Shown: piece by piece, positions 21,243-28,804 of the stretch | How positions within the stretch are numbered: the stretch's first letter is position 1 | Layout of the letters: every line of letters begins with the position of its first letter | Source of the DNA: Acidobacteriota bacterium | GTDB lineage: Bacteria > Acidobacteriota > Thermoanaerobaculia > Multivoradales > Multivoraceae | Direction: 5' to 3' | Assembly (NCBI GenBank): GCA_029263415.1 | Contig: JAJCXN010000051.1 | Location: 310,001-374,000 of the forward strand | DNA length: 64,000 nt | Position numbers and translations under genes: made by a program | Notes under the pieces: generated by a model | The model's input: the letters and a program-made list of their open reading frames with translations, nothing else | Database searches by the model: none | Told to the model about the DNA's origin: nothing

Positions 21243-21418
21243 GACCGGCCGCCCCGATCTGCACGCTGCTTCTCAGCAAAAGCCAACGAGAGCTGTTCCG
21301 GGCGGCCTGTTGAAATAGAGTCGGAAGCCCACACACGTGACGCCCCGCTTCGTGCAGCCGCGCACGAGGGCCTAGGGGCGCGCCGCAATCGCACCCTCGC
21401 AAACAGACAAGGACAGCA

Positions 21419-22852
21419 ATGACCGATACCCAAGACGTCTTCGCAGCGATCGAGGAGCGCCGCGCCGCTATCCTCAGTGAGTTGTTCGACTACCTCCGTA
21501 TCCCATCGATTTCGACGGATCCCGACTACGGCGCCGAGGTGAGACGCTGCGCGCAGTTCGTACTCCAGAAAATGAAGGACAGTGGGCTCGATGCGCGCAT
21601 CATCGATAGCGAGCGCGGCGGCCACCCCATGGTCTACGCCGAGTGGCTTGAGGCCGAAGGCGCACCGACCCTCCTGTTCTACGGCCACTACGACGTTCAA
21701 CCGCCCGACCCGCTTGAGGAGTGGCGCAACCCGCCGTTCGAACCGACCCTCGAAGACGGCCTTCATGGCGGACAGCAAATTGTCGCCCGCGGTGCCACCG
21801 ACGACAAGGGTCAGTCCTACGCGCACCTGGCTGCCGTGGCAGCAACGCTGGCCGAGCGCGGCGCGCTACCGGTCAACGTGAAGTTCTTGATCGAAGGCGA
21901 GGAGGAATCGGGCGGCGAGACCATCGAGGACTACGTGCGCGCCGCCGCCAGTGACAGGGCGCGCAAGGCTCTCTTGGAGTGCGACGCGGTGGTGGTCTCA
22001 GACAGCTCGATGTACGCACCGGGCCAGCCCTCGCTGCTCTATGGTCTCAAGGGGCTGCTCTATACAGAGATCAAGGTCACGGGCCCCAACCGCGACCTCC
22101 ACTCAGGCACCTTCGGTGGCGCGGTCACGAATCCGCTGAACGCCCTTTCGCAGATCGTGGCCCAGCTCCGCGACGCTGAAACCGGCATGGTCCAAATCCC
22201 CGGGTTCTATGATGATGTGAGGCCCCTAGAAGCCTGGGAGCGCGAAGGCTTCGCCGCCCTGCCCTTCAACGAACAAGCCTATTGCGACGCGATCGGCATC
22301 AGCGAAACCTTCGGTGAGCAGGGCTACACGACCCTTGAGCGGTCCTGGGCTCGACCCACATGCGACGTCAACGGCATCTGGGGCGGCTACCAAGGCGCGG
22401 GGGCCAAGACCGTCATCGCTGCGGCAGGCGGAGCCAAGGTTTCGATGCGCCTGGTGCCCGACCAAGATCCGGCCAAGATTGCCGCCGCGCTTCAGGCATA
22501 CGTCGACGAGATCGCGCCCGTGGGGGCCACAGCCGAGGTCACGGTCCTGAGCGAAGCAGACCCCGTTCTGGTCGACGTGGAGGTGCCGCTCGCCGAGGCC
22601 GCGCTGGATGCAATGGAAGACATTTGGGGCAAGCGGCCCGTCAAGATTCGAGAAGGCGGGTCGATTCCGATCGTTACCACCTTCGCGCAGGTACTCGATG
22701 TTCCAGTCCTGTTGCTTGGATTCGGGCTATCAGACGATCGCCTGCACTCACCCAACGAGAAACTCGACGTGGACTATTTCTTTGGCGGCGTCCGATTCAC
22801 TGCGAGGCTCTTGGACCGGGTGGCCTCCGCGCACGCAGCGGGCCTAAGCTGA
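21419..22852 (+). CDS. M20 family metallopeptidase (dipeptidase)
   Basis: Cytosolic dinuclear zinc dipeptidase of family M20 (carnosinase/CNDP-like), 477 aa. Metal ligands are seen in FYGHYDVQPPDP (His-x-Asp), RGATDDKGQ (bridging Asp), IEGEEESGG (base Glu and ligand Glu), and LHSPNEKLDVDYF near the C-terminus. The dimerisation lid holds DLHSGTFGGAVTNPLNAL. The TGA stop overlaps the presumed CTG start of the CYTH gene, so the two are probably coupled. Substrate specificity is not determinable here. Confidence 0.93.
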   Translation: MTDTQDVFAAIEERRAAILSELFDYLRIPSISTDPDYGAEVRRCAQFVLQKMKDSGLDARIIDSERGGHPMVYAEWLEAEGAPTLLFYGHYDVQPPDPLEEWRNPPFEPTLEDGLHGGQQIVARGATDDKGQSYAHLAAVAATLAERGALPVNVKFLIEGEEESGGETIEDYVRAAASDRARKALLECDAVVVSDSSMYAPGQPSLLYGLKGLLYTEIKVTGPNRDLHSGTFGGAVTNPLNALSQIVAQLRDAETGMVQIPGFYDDVRPLEAWEREGFAALPFNEQAYCDAIGISETFGEQGYTTLERSWARPTCDVNGIWGGYQGAGAKTVIAAAGGAKVSMRLVPDQDPAKIAAALQAYVDEIAPVGATAEVTVLSEADPVLVDVEVPLAEAALDAMEDIWGKRPVKIREGGSIPIVTTFAQVLDVPVLLLGFGLSDDRLHSPNEKLDVDYFFGGVRFTARLLDRVASAHAAGLS

Positions 22853-23514
22853 GCACTCAATCCCATCCGCGAGCACTGTCGAACAGCGGTGGTGTTGAAC
22901 GAGAGATCAAGATTGCCGGCGCAGATCTTGACTCGGTCGAGCAAACGTTGCGGGCAAAAGGCGCCCAAGAGACAAGTGCCGCCCACTGGGAGCGGAACTG
23001 GGTGCTCGATCGAGGTGGCGAGCTCAAAGATGCGCTCAAGATGCTCCGTGTTCGCGAGCAACGTGCCCCCGACGGTGCGGTCCTGGGCTCGCGTCTCACC
23101 GCCAAGGCGCCAGTCGCAGCCCACGAGCAGGTTCTTGCTGAGAGCGCAGGGCTCAAGGAACGGGTCGAGCGCGAAACCGAGGTAGAGGGGGCAGGAACCG
23201 TGCTCGCGCTGCTGGGCATACTCGGCTATGAGCCCGTACGCCGCTACGACAAGGTGCGCCGCAGCTTCTGCTTTCTAGACCATGAGGTAGTCCTAGACCA
23301 CACTCCGATGGGCGACTTCGTGGAGGTCGAAGGCGTTGACCCCAGAGCCGTTGCAACCGCGCTTCAGCTCGACTTGAAGCGGGCCCAACTCACAAGCTAC
23401 CTCGAGCTCTATGACGAGTACCGCGAGCAGAACCCTGAGGCGCCGTCCGACATGGTCTTTCCGCAAGAGGCCACGCCTAAGGGCTTTCGCCCGGTCGACC
23501 CGGACAATGGCTAA
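22849..23514 (+). CDS. CYTH domain protein (class IV adenylate cyclase / CyaB-like)
   Basis: CYTH-fold protein of about 221 aa. The ExExK signature appears as VEREIKIAG, followed by LKMLRVREQ, SRLTAKAP, ERETEVEG and YEPVRRYDKVRRSF, the alternating charged strands of a triphosphate tunnel. The C-terminal part has VVLDHTPMGDFVEVEG. Relatives include class IV adenylate cyclases and thiamine-triphosphatase-like enzymes. There is no ATG, GTG or TTG between the frame's approach to the M20 stop and the domain; the likeliest start is CTG 22849, overlapping the M20 TGA. The 3' end overlaps the next gene by eight bases. Confidence 0.8.
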   Translation: MSTQSHPRALSNSGGVEREIKIAGADLDSVEQTLRAKGAQETSAAHWERNWVLDRGGELKDALKMLRVREQRAPDGAVLGSRLTAKAPVAAHEQVLAESAGLKERVERETEVEGAGTVLALLGILGYEPVRRYDKVRRSFCFLDHEVVLDHTPMGDFVEVEGVDPRAVATALQLDLKRAQLTSYLELYDEYREQNPEAPSDMVFPQEATPKGFRPVDPDNG

Positions 23515-24571
23515 ACGGGCCTGTATCAAGGCGCTGGTGCTCTCTGCCGGACTTGGTCAACGCTTGCGACCGATGACAACACGCTTGCCGAAACCGCTCT
23601 TGCCTGCGGCCGGCCAGTCGGTCGCTGCGCACACCCTCAATCAACTTGCGCTGATTGGTTGCGATGCGGTGGCGATGAACCTGCACCACCGAGGAGACCA
23701 AATCCGCGCAGCCTTCAAGGACCAATGGGGCGGCTTGAGCATGCACTACTCGGAGGAGCCGGAGCTGCTCGGCACGCTTGGTGCTTTGAGGCCGCTGCGG
23801 GAATTCTTCAGCGACTGTGACCTTGCCCTCGTGATCAACGGCGACTCCTTGTGCCGCTGGCCTCTCAAACAGATGATCCGCCGTCACACCAAGACCGGCG
23901 CAGCAGCGACCATCCTGCTCAGCGCCACCGCAGAACCCGAGCACTATGGCGGCGGCGTTGGACTCAACGAGAGCCTGCGGGTCACGCAGTTTCGCCGTTC
24001 CGGACCCATCCGAGGCATCGTCAAGGAGCGAGCGGTGTTCGCCGGTGCGCACGTCTTGTCTCGCTCGCTGCTCGATTGCATACCTGACGGTTCGGGCCCA
24101 GCCGACATCGTCGGCGATCTGTATCAGCCGTTGCTCGAGAGCGGCACCGACTTCCAAGCGGTCAAGACGCGCCGGGCCTGGCACGACCTGGGCACCCCTG
24201 ATCGCTACCTCGATGGCGTTTGCGACTGGGCTCGCGGTCGCGCCCCGGTGCGCTGGCTACGCAGCAACTGGGTCGCTTCAGGGGCGCGCGTCGGCGCTCG
24301 AGTTCGTTTACGCCGTACGGCGCTGGAGGCCGGCGCGCAGGTAGAGTCTCACTCGCGTTTGGACCAGGTGGTGGTCCTGCCGGGCGGCCGCGTGGGACCG
24401 CACTGCAAGTTGCACCGAGTGATCGTGGCCCCCAACGCCACCCTGCCGGAGGGCAGCGACGTCGAGCATCGCCTGGTCACCCCGTTGAGCTCCGGGCGGT
24501 CTCCCGGCGAGAACGACTCGGTACTAGGCCAGCTGGTGTTCACTCCGATCGACCCGGCGCGCGGCGAGTAG
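23507..24571 (+). CDS. Sugar-phosphate nucleotidyltransferase
   Basis: NDP-sugar pyrophosphorylase of the mannose-1-phosphate guanylyltransferase / glucose-1-phosphate thymidylyltransferase superfamily, 354 aa. The signature ALVLSAGLGQRLRPMTTRLP then KPLLPAAGQ is complete. LVINGDSLCRW contains the metal Asp. The C-terminal ~110 residues contain imperfect left-handed beta-helix hexapeptide-like repeats (GARVGARVRLRRTALEAGAQ, VVVLPGGRVGPHC). ATG 23507 overlaps the CYTH stop. A similar gene beside a kinase is often amgK-murU cell-wall recycling, but no kinase is adjacent here, so the sugar is unassigned. Confidence 0.88.
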   Translation: MAKRACIKALVLSAGLGQRLRPMTTRLPKPLLPAAGQSVAAHTLNQLALIGCDAVAMNLHHRGDQIRAAFKDQWGGLSMHYSEEPELLGTLGALRPLREFFSDCDLALVINGDSLCRWPLKQMIRRHTKTGAAATILLSATAEPEHYGGGVGLNESLRVTQFRRSGPIRGIVKERAVFAGAHVLSRSLLDCIPDGSGPADIVGDLYQPLLESGTDFQAVKTRRAWHDLGTPDRYLDGVCDWARGRAPVRWLRSNWVASGARVGARVRLRRTALEAGAQVESHSRLDQVVVLPGGRVGPHCKLHRVIVAPNATLPEGSDVEHRLVTPLSSGRSPGENDSVLGQLVFTPIDPARGE

Positions 24572-24595
24572 ACTAAAGCGGGCCGCTTCGGGTGG

Positions 24596-25492
24596 CTACT
24601 CGCCCGCCGCTTGGTCTTGGTCGCTGCGACGCCAACGTCGGTGATGCCAAAAATACTGATCTGGATGGCGCCGTACGGCCTCGCCGATCGCCTCGTTGCA
24701 GAGCGTGGTGATGATCCGCGCCCGCTCAGCGAGGTCGCAATCACAAAGATCAGGCAGCGAAATCGGGCTTAAGTCGACCAGGTGATGCCCGCCTTCGACG
24801 TGGAACCCCTCGAGCAAGAAGAGAGGACGCTGCTTCTTGGCAAGGATGGCTCCGGGCAGGGCCAAGGTCTTACACACATGGCCAAGAAATGGCACCTCAA
24901 TGCCGACCCTGCTGTGCTGATCGGCCACCATCAGCACACACCGGCCTGCGGCGAGCCCGCGCAGGACTCCTCTTGGGGCGAGCGGCCCCTTACCGATCAG
25001 TTCAACGGCCTCGCCAGGCAGGTCATGAATGAACTGGTCAACCCGCGCATTGCTCTGTTTGCCTACCAAAAGGCTGGTGGGCTGGCCTTGCGCCGCAAGC
25101 GCGGTGACGTACAGCGCCCAAGCCCCGAGGTGTCCCGTGACCACGACAGCGCCGGGGGCCCGTTCACACTCTGCACGCAAGAGCTCCAAACCCCGCACTT
25201 CGACCAAGTTCTTGACCTCGGGCCGATCGGTGCCAAAGCGCGCGAACTCGGTCGCAGAGCGAGCGAAGTTGCGGCAAGATGCGCGCCCCAGAGCGGTCTT
25301 TTCTTGGTGGGTCGCTGTGGGAAAAACCCGCTCCAAGTTCTCGAGCACAACGTTGCGTCGCAACCGGAGCAGCCAGCCGAGATCGCCGACACCGCGCCCA
25401 AGAGCGAGCGCCCAGGTGCGAGGCAGGGCGCCTGCAAAGGCGGAGTATGCGGCGAGGCCCGAGTACTCGAGGGCGTGGCGAACAGCGCGCAT
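24596..25492 (-). CDS. LpxL/HtrB-like lipid A acyltransferase homologue lacking the catalytic acid
   Basis: 298-aa member of the lysophospholipid/KDO2-lipid A acyltransferase family, which adds secondary acyl chains to lipid A at the inner membrane. Family features: LRLRRNVVLENLERVFP, GAVVVTGHLGAWALYV, RCVLMVADQHSRVGIEVPFLG and RRHPDQYFWHHRRW. The catalytic H-X4-D/E reads H-L-G-A-W-A: the acidic residue, usually Glu in HFGNWE, is Ala (GCG; GAG would restore it). The protein may be inactive, use another residue, or have a changed role. Convergent with the nucleotidyltransferase gene. Confidence 0.85.
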   Translation of the reverse strand: MRAVRHALEYSGLAAYSAFAGALPRTWALALGRGVGDLGWLLRLRRNVVLENLERVFPTATHQEKTALGRASCRNFARSATEFARFGTDRPEVKNLVEVRGLELLRAECERAPGAVVVTGHLGAWALYVTALAAQGQPTSLLVGKQSNARVDQFIHDLPGEAVELIGKGPLAPRGVLRGLAAGRCVLMVADQHSRVGIEVPFLGHVCKTLALPGAILAKKQRPLFLLEGFHVEGGHHLVDLSPISLPDLCDCDLAERARIITTLCNEAIGEAVRRHPDQYFWHHRRWRRSDQDQAAGE

Positions 25493-25589
25493 GGAACCTA
25501 GACCGCGCCTGCGTTGGCTGGCTCAGCGGCGCTTTGACAGTTGGGTACTAGCAAAGGGCTAAGGGGGCGGTGACTGCGTGCCACGGGAC

Positions 25590-25811
25590 TTAAGGGCTCA
25601 AAGCGGCGGTGATGGACGGGCTCGGCCGGCGAAGCAAGGTGGGTTCGAGGTCTCTCGCGGCCTCTCGCTCAGAGGCGGGCGACGTCTGCTCAGCAGGCGC
25701 CAGCCAAAGCCAGGCCAACGCCGCGAGCACGACCATCAACGCGCCCAGAACGGTGGCAGCGAAAGAGATCTTGGGAGGCCGTTCATCGGGGACAGGTGTC
25801 AATGGAATCAA
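25590..25811 (-). CDS. Small single-pass membrane protein (hypothetical)
   Basis: A 73-residue reading frame from TTG 25811 with one strong transmembrane helix (SFAATVLGALMVVLAALAWL) preceded by a proline-rich stretch and followed by a charged tail. The frame is open further upstream to a possible start near 25955, but that part looks like non-coding sequence. It precedes the LpxL-like gene in the same direction by about 100 bp. No family recognised; existence is uncertain. The rest of 25493-26125 holds nothing else I can support. Confidence 0.35.
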   Translation of the reverse strand: MIPLTPVPDERPPKISFAATVLGALMVVLAALAWLWLAPAEQTSPASEREAARDLEPTLLRRPSPSITAALSP

Positions 25812-26125
25812 ACCCTTGCGCGTAGTAGCAGGCCACAGGCTAGCACGCCGGAGCGGCACCAGATTCAGCGCACCCGACCGCGGGTGACGGCCGCGTTCAG
25901 GGCAAATTCGGTCCCGAGAGTCGATGTGCTCCTGTTGTGTTCTAAGGTTGCGCAAAGGCCAGGCTGCGTCCGTGCCTATGGACTCATGGCGGCCGGACAG
26001 CCGAGTTCAGTCGCTAATGACGAGGCTCTGTGAAAGTCCGCTGCACCAAGGGCAACACCCTCGCCGCTCGCCACGAGCTTTGGCACATCCGAAGCGCCTC
26101 AGGCTCACTTACCGAGGACCCCGTC

Positions 26126-26815
26126 ATGAGCGACACCCAAACCTATTTCTCCCCGGCTCTCTTCAAGTACCTTCGGGAGCTCAAAGCGAACAATCAACGC
26201 GAGTGGTTTCAAGACAACAAGTCTCGTTATGAAGACCAGATCAAGGAGCCCGCGCTGCAGTTCATCGCCGCGTTTAGCCGTCCTTTGTCGCGCATCAGCT
26301 CCGAGTTTCAGGCTGTGCCCAAAGCGGTGGGAGGCTCACTCTTTCGGATCTACCGGGACGTTCGGTTCTCCAAAGATAAGACGCCCTACAAGACCCACGT
26401 TGGCATCCACTTTAGGCATCGCCAACACAAGGACGCTCACGCACCGGGCTTCTACTTGCACCTTGCAGACGAGGGCTGTTTTGTCGGTGCAGGAATCTGG
26501 CGACCGCAGCCGGCCGAGGCCAGGAAGATCCGCGCGGGGATCGCGGCGCGAGCGACCGAATGGAAGCGGTCTACAAGCGGCAACTTCAAAAACCACTTTG
26601 CGTTCAGCGGAGACAGTTTGGTCCGGCCGCCAAAGGGCTTTGACGCAGACCACGTGCTGATAGAAGACCTCAAACGCAAAGACTTCATCGGCATCGCTTC
26701 GGTTTCAAAGAAGCTGGTGACCTCAAAGACATTGCTCGAGGAATTCGCCCAACTGTGTGTGGCGGCAAAGCCGGTTGTGCGATCGCTGTGCCGCTCGCTT
26801 GACCTGCCGTTCTAG
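26126..26815 (+). CDS. DUF2461 / TIGR02453 family protein
   Basis: 229-aa protein of the DUF2461 (TIGR02453) family, widespread in bacteria and without an established function. Typical features are YFSPALFKYLRELKANNQRE then WFQDNK near the start, RIYRDVRFSKDKTPYKTHVG in the middle and PPKGFDADH then LIEDLKRKDF. Length is normal. The ATG at 26126 starts exactly at the conserved domain; the frame is open some 30 codons upstream. It lies 13 bp before the amidohydrolase gene and is probably cotranscribed. Confidence 0.9.
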   Translation: MSDTQTYFSPALFKYLRELKANNQREWFQDNKSRYEDQIKEPALQFIAAFSRPLSRISSEFQAVPKAVGGSLFRIYRDVRFSKDKTPYKTHVGIHFRHRQHKDAHAPGFYLHLADEGCFVGAGIWRPQPAEARKIRAGIAARATEWKRSTSGNFKNHFAFSGDSLVRPPKGFDADHVLIEDLKRKDFIGIASVSKKLVTSKTLLEEFAQLCVAAKPVVRSLCRSLDLPF

Positions 26816-26828
26816 CTGGCGGCGGGCA

Positions 26829-27875
26829 GTGCTTAGCCACCAGGAGCGGGCCGAGTGGCTTGCGCAGGTGATCGAAGAGCCGCTCGATCCTACGCTTCGC
26901 ATCTGCGACCCGCACCACCACCTCTGGCAACGCCCAGATTCTCGGTACATGGTGGAGGAGCTGTGTGATGACGCGGCAAACCTCAACATTGAAAGCAGCG
27001 TGTTCGTCGAGTGCGGTGCGAACTACCGCGCCGAGGGGCTCGAGCGCGAACGGTCGCTAGGCGAAACCGAATGGGTACGGGAACTCGCTGTTGCTAGCGC
27101 CGCCCGCCGTCGTAAGGTCGGTCAAGGCCCGGTGATCAAAGGGATCGTAGGGTACGTGGACTTGCGGCTCGGCGCGGCGGTCAAAACATTGGTGGAACAG
27201 CACCAGCGGCTTGCCGGCGGCCTGCTGCGCGGCATCAGACACTCAGCGTCGTGGGATCCACACCCCGAGGTGCCGAACTCGCATTCTGGTGCACCGCCCG
27301 ACCTTTACCTCGATCCGGCCTTCCGCGCAGGCGTGGCCCAGCTCGCAGAGCTGGGGTTGGTGTGCGAGACCTGGCAATACCACCATCAGCTGACGCGCTG
27401 CGCAACGGCAGAAGCTGAGCCAGCCGCCGGCCTCAGTGGTCTCGCTCGAGCGCTCCCGGAAGTAACGTTCGTGATGGATCATTGCGGTGGCCCGGTGCTC
27501 TCGGGTCCGTATGCTGACCGCAAAGACGGCGTGTTCGATGACTGGCGGCGCGCGGTCGATGAGGTGGCTGCGTGTGAGAACGTTGTGGTCAAGCTCGGTG
27601 GTATCGCCATGCCCCGCAACGGGTTCGGCTGGCATCTGCGCGACAGCCCGCCCGACTCCTTGGGTCTCGCCAGCGCTCAAGCCCCCTGGATCAAGCACTG
27701 CCTCGCGAGCTTTGGCGAAGACCGCGCGATGTTCGCCAGCAACTTCCCGGTCGACAAGATCTCGTGTTCCTACACGGTGTTGTGGAACTCGTTTCTGCGA
27801 ACCGTCGAGGACCGACCCACGAGCGTCCACCGCAAGCTGTTTCAGGGCAACGCGAGTCGCATCTATTCGCTCTAA
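26829..27875 (+). CDS. Amidohydrolase family 2 (COG3618-type TIM-barrel hydrolase)
   Basis: 348-aa TIM-barrel metal-dependent hydrolase related to 2-pyrone-4,6-dicarboxylate lactonase and L-fuconolactonase. The metal-binding ICDPHHHLWQRP opens the barrel; GIRHSASWDP, VCETWQYHHQ, FVMDHCGGP and the C-terminal FASNFPVDK follow in family order. GTG 26829 was chosen because it lies just before the domain; the longer frame overlaps the previous gene. The substrate is unknown. A short inverted repeat CGCTCTAAAGAGCG spans its stop codon. Confidence 0.88.
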   Translation: MLSHQERAEWLAQVIEEPLDPTLRICDPHHHLWQRPDSRYMVEELCDDAANLNIESSVFVECGANYRAEGLERERSLGETEWVRELAVASAARRRKVGQGPVIKGIVGYVDLRLGAAVKTLVEQHQRLAGGLLRGIRHSASWDPHPEVPNSHSGAPPDLYLDPAFRAGVAQLAELGLVCETWQYHHQLTRCATAEAEPAAGLSGLARALPEVTFVMDHCGGPVLSGPYADRKDGVFDDWRRAVDEVAACENVVVKLGGIAMPRNGFGWHLRDSPPDSLGLASAQAPWIKHCLASFGEDRAMFASNFPVDKISCSYTVLWNSFLRTVEDRPTSVHRKLFQGNASRIYSL

Positions 27876-27899
27876 AGAGCGCCCTAACCAGCGATGCCA

Positions 27900-28761
27900 T
27901 CAGAACTGGAAGTAGAGAAAGGGATTGGGCGAGGAGCTCGAGAACGCGAGGCTCGACAAGACGAGAAACAACAGTGTCCCGTCGCCTGCCCAGTGGCCGC
28001 GCAGCACCCACCGCCACAGGCTCGGCCCCCATCGTCCACCGCTGTGGCGACGATCGTGAGCAGGAGTGATCCGGCGGCCTCAGGGAAAGTGCCACACGAT
28101 GCCCGCCTGGGGGCAGAGCGTGGCGCGGTACACCTGCTGCGCGGTCTGCAGGTCGGGGGCGCAAAACAGGACCCACCCTGCGAGCACCGTCATCAGGGTC
28201 GCCGCGACCGTTAGCAGCGGCACCCGACGCACCAGCGCCAAGAGCACTCCGCGAGCCAGCGCGCGCTGCGCCACCAGGCCAGCACCGTGGGGCGCCCCAC
28301 AAGACCAAGCCCCAAGCGGCCTGTGCCAGAGCCCGCCGAGCAGCATCGTCAAGGACAGGTTTCGTAGCGTGTGGAACGTGCCGTTACGGTTCCCTCCCAG
28401 CGGGATGTAGAAGTCGTCGCGTTTGAAACGTGTAGAAGGAGATTCCCACCGGCAACAAGAGCGCCAGGGTCACGCGGTAGAGCCAATCGAGGTGGAAGCG
28501 CCGCAACGAGCGGAGCACGCGCTGCGCTGCTCGCCCCGGCCGCGGCTCAGAAGACGGTAGGGGAATCCCGGCGACGGCTTCAGCCGAAGTGTTGAGGAAA
28601 TCCATTTGGGGCACAACCACCGCCACGTGATCGACGGCCGGCAACAGCTTTTCGAACGGGTGGCGAGCTTGATCGCAGTCACCACCCCGGTGCCATCGCG
28701 ACCCACGCTGAACGCAGTGTGTGTACCCCCCGGACCCGGGCCCCTTGGCTCCGGGTAGCAT
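27900..28761 (-). pseudogene. Remnant of an MBOAT (AlgI-like) O-acyltransferase
   Basis: Three reading frames of the minus strand carry consecutive pieces of one MBOAT protein. From about 28490: [20 protein letters not shown]; then after a frame change at about 28420 [15 protein letters not shown] and [13 protein letters not shown]; then [20 protein letters not shown]; then after another shift near 28085 [15 protein letters not shown]; and finally SPNPFLYFQF followed by TGA at 27900-27902, the typical AlgI C-terminus. In intact relatives more than 100 residues separate SFYTFQ from the YIPLGGNR motif; here they are almost adjacent, so there is an internal deletion as well as frameshifts. It is surely inactive. 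No partner O-acetylation genes remain nearby. Confidence 0.85.
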
Positions 28762-28804
28762 GGGCGCACACTACCGAACCATGACGACATCAGAGGGACA
28801 GACA

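Noticed and set aside
22360-22848. Long open frame upstream of and continuous with the CYTH domain
   Set aside because: It is the shadow frame of the M20 peptidase gene, Arg-rich and without domain content; only the part after the M20 stop is credible.
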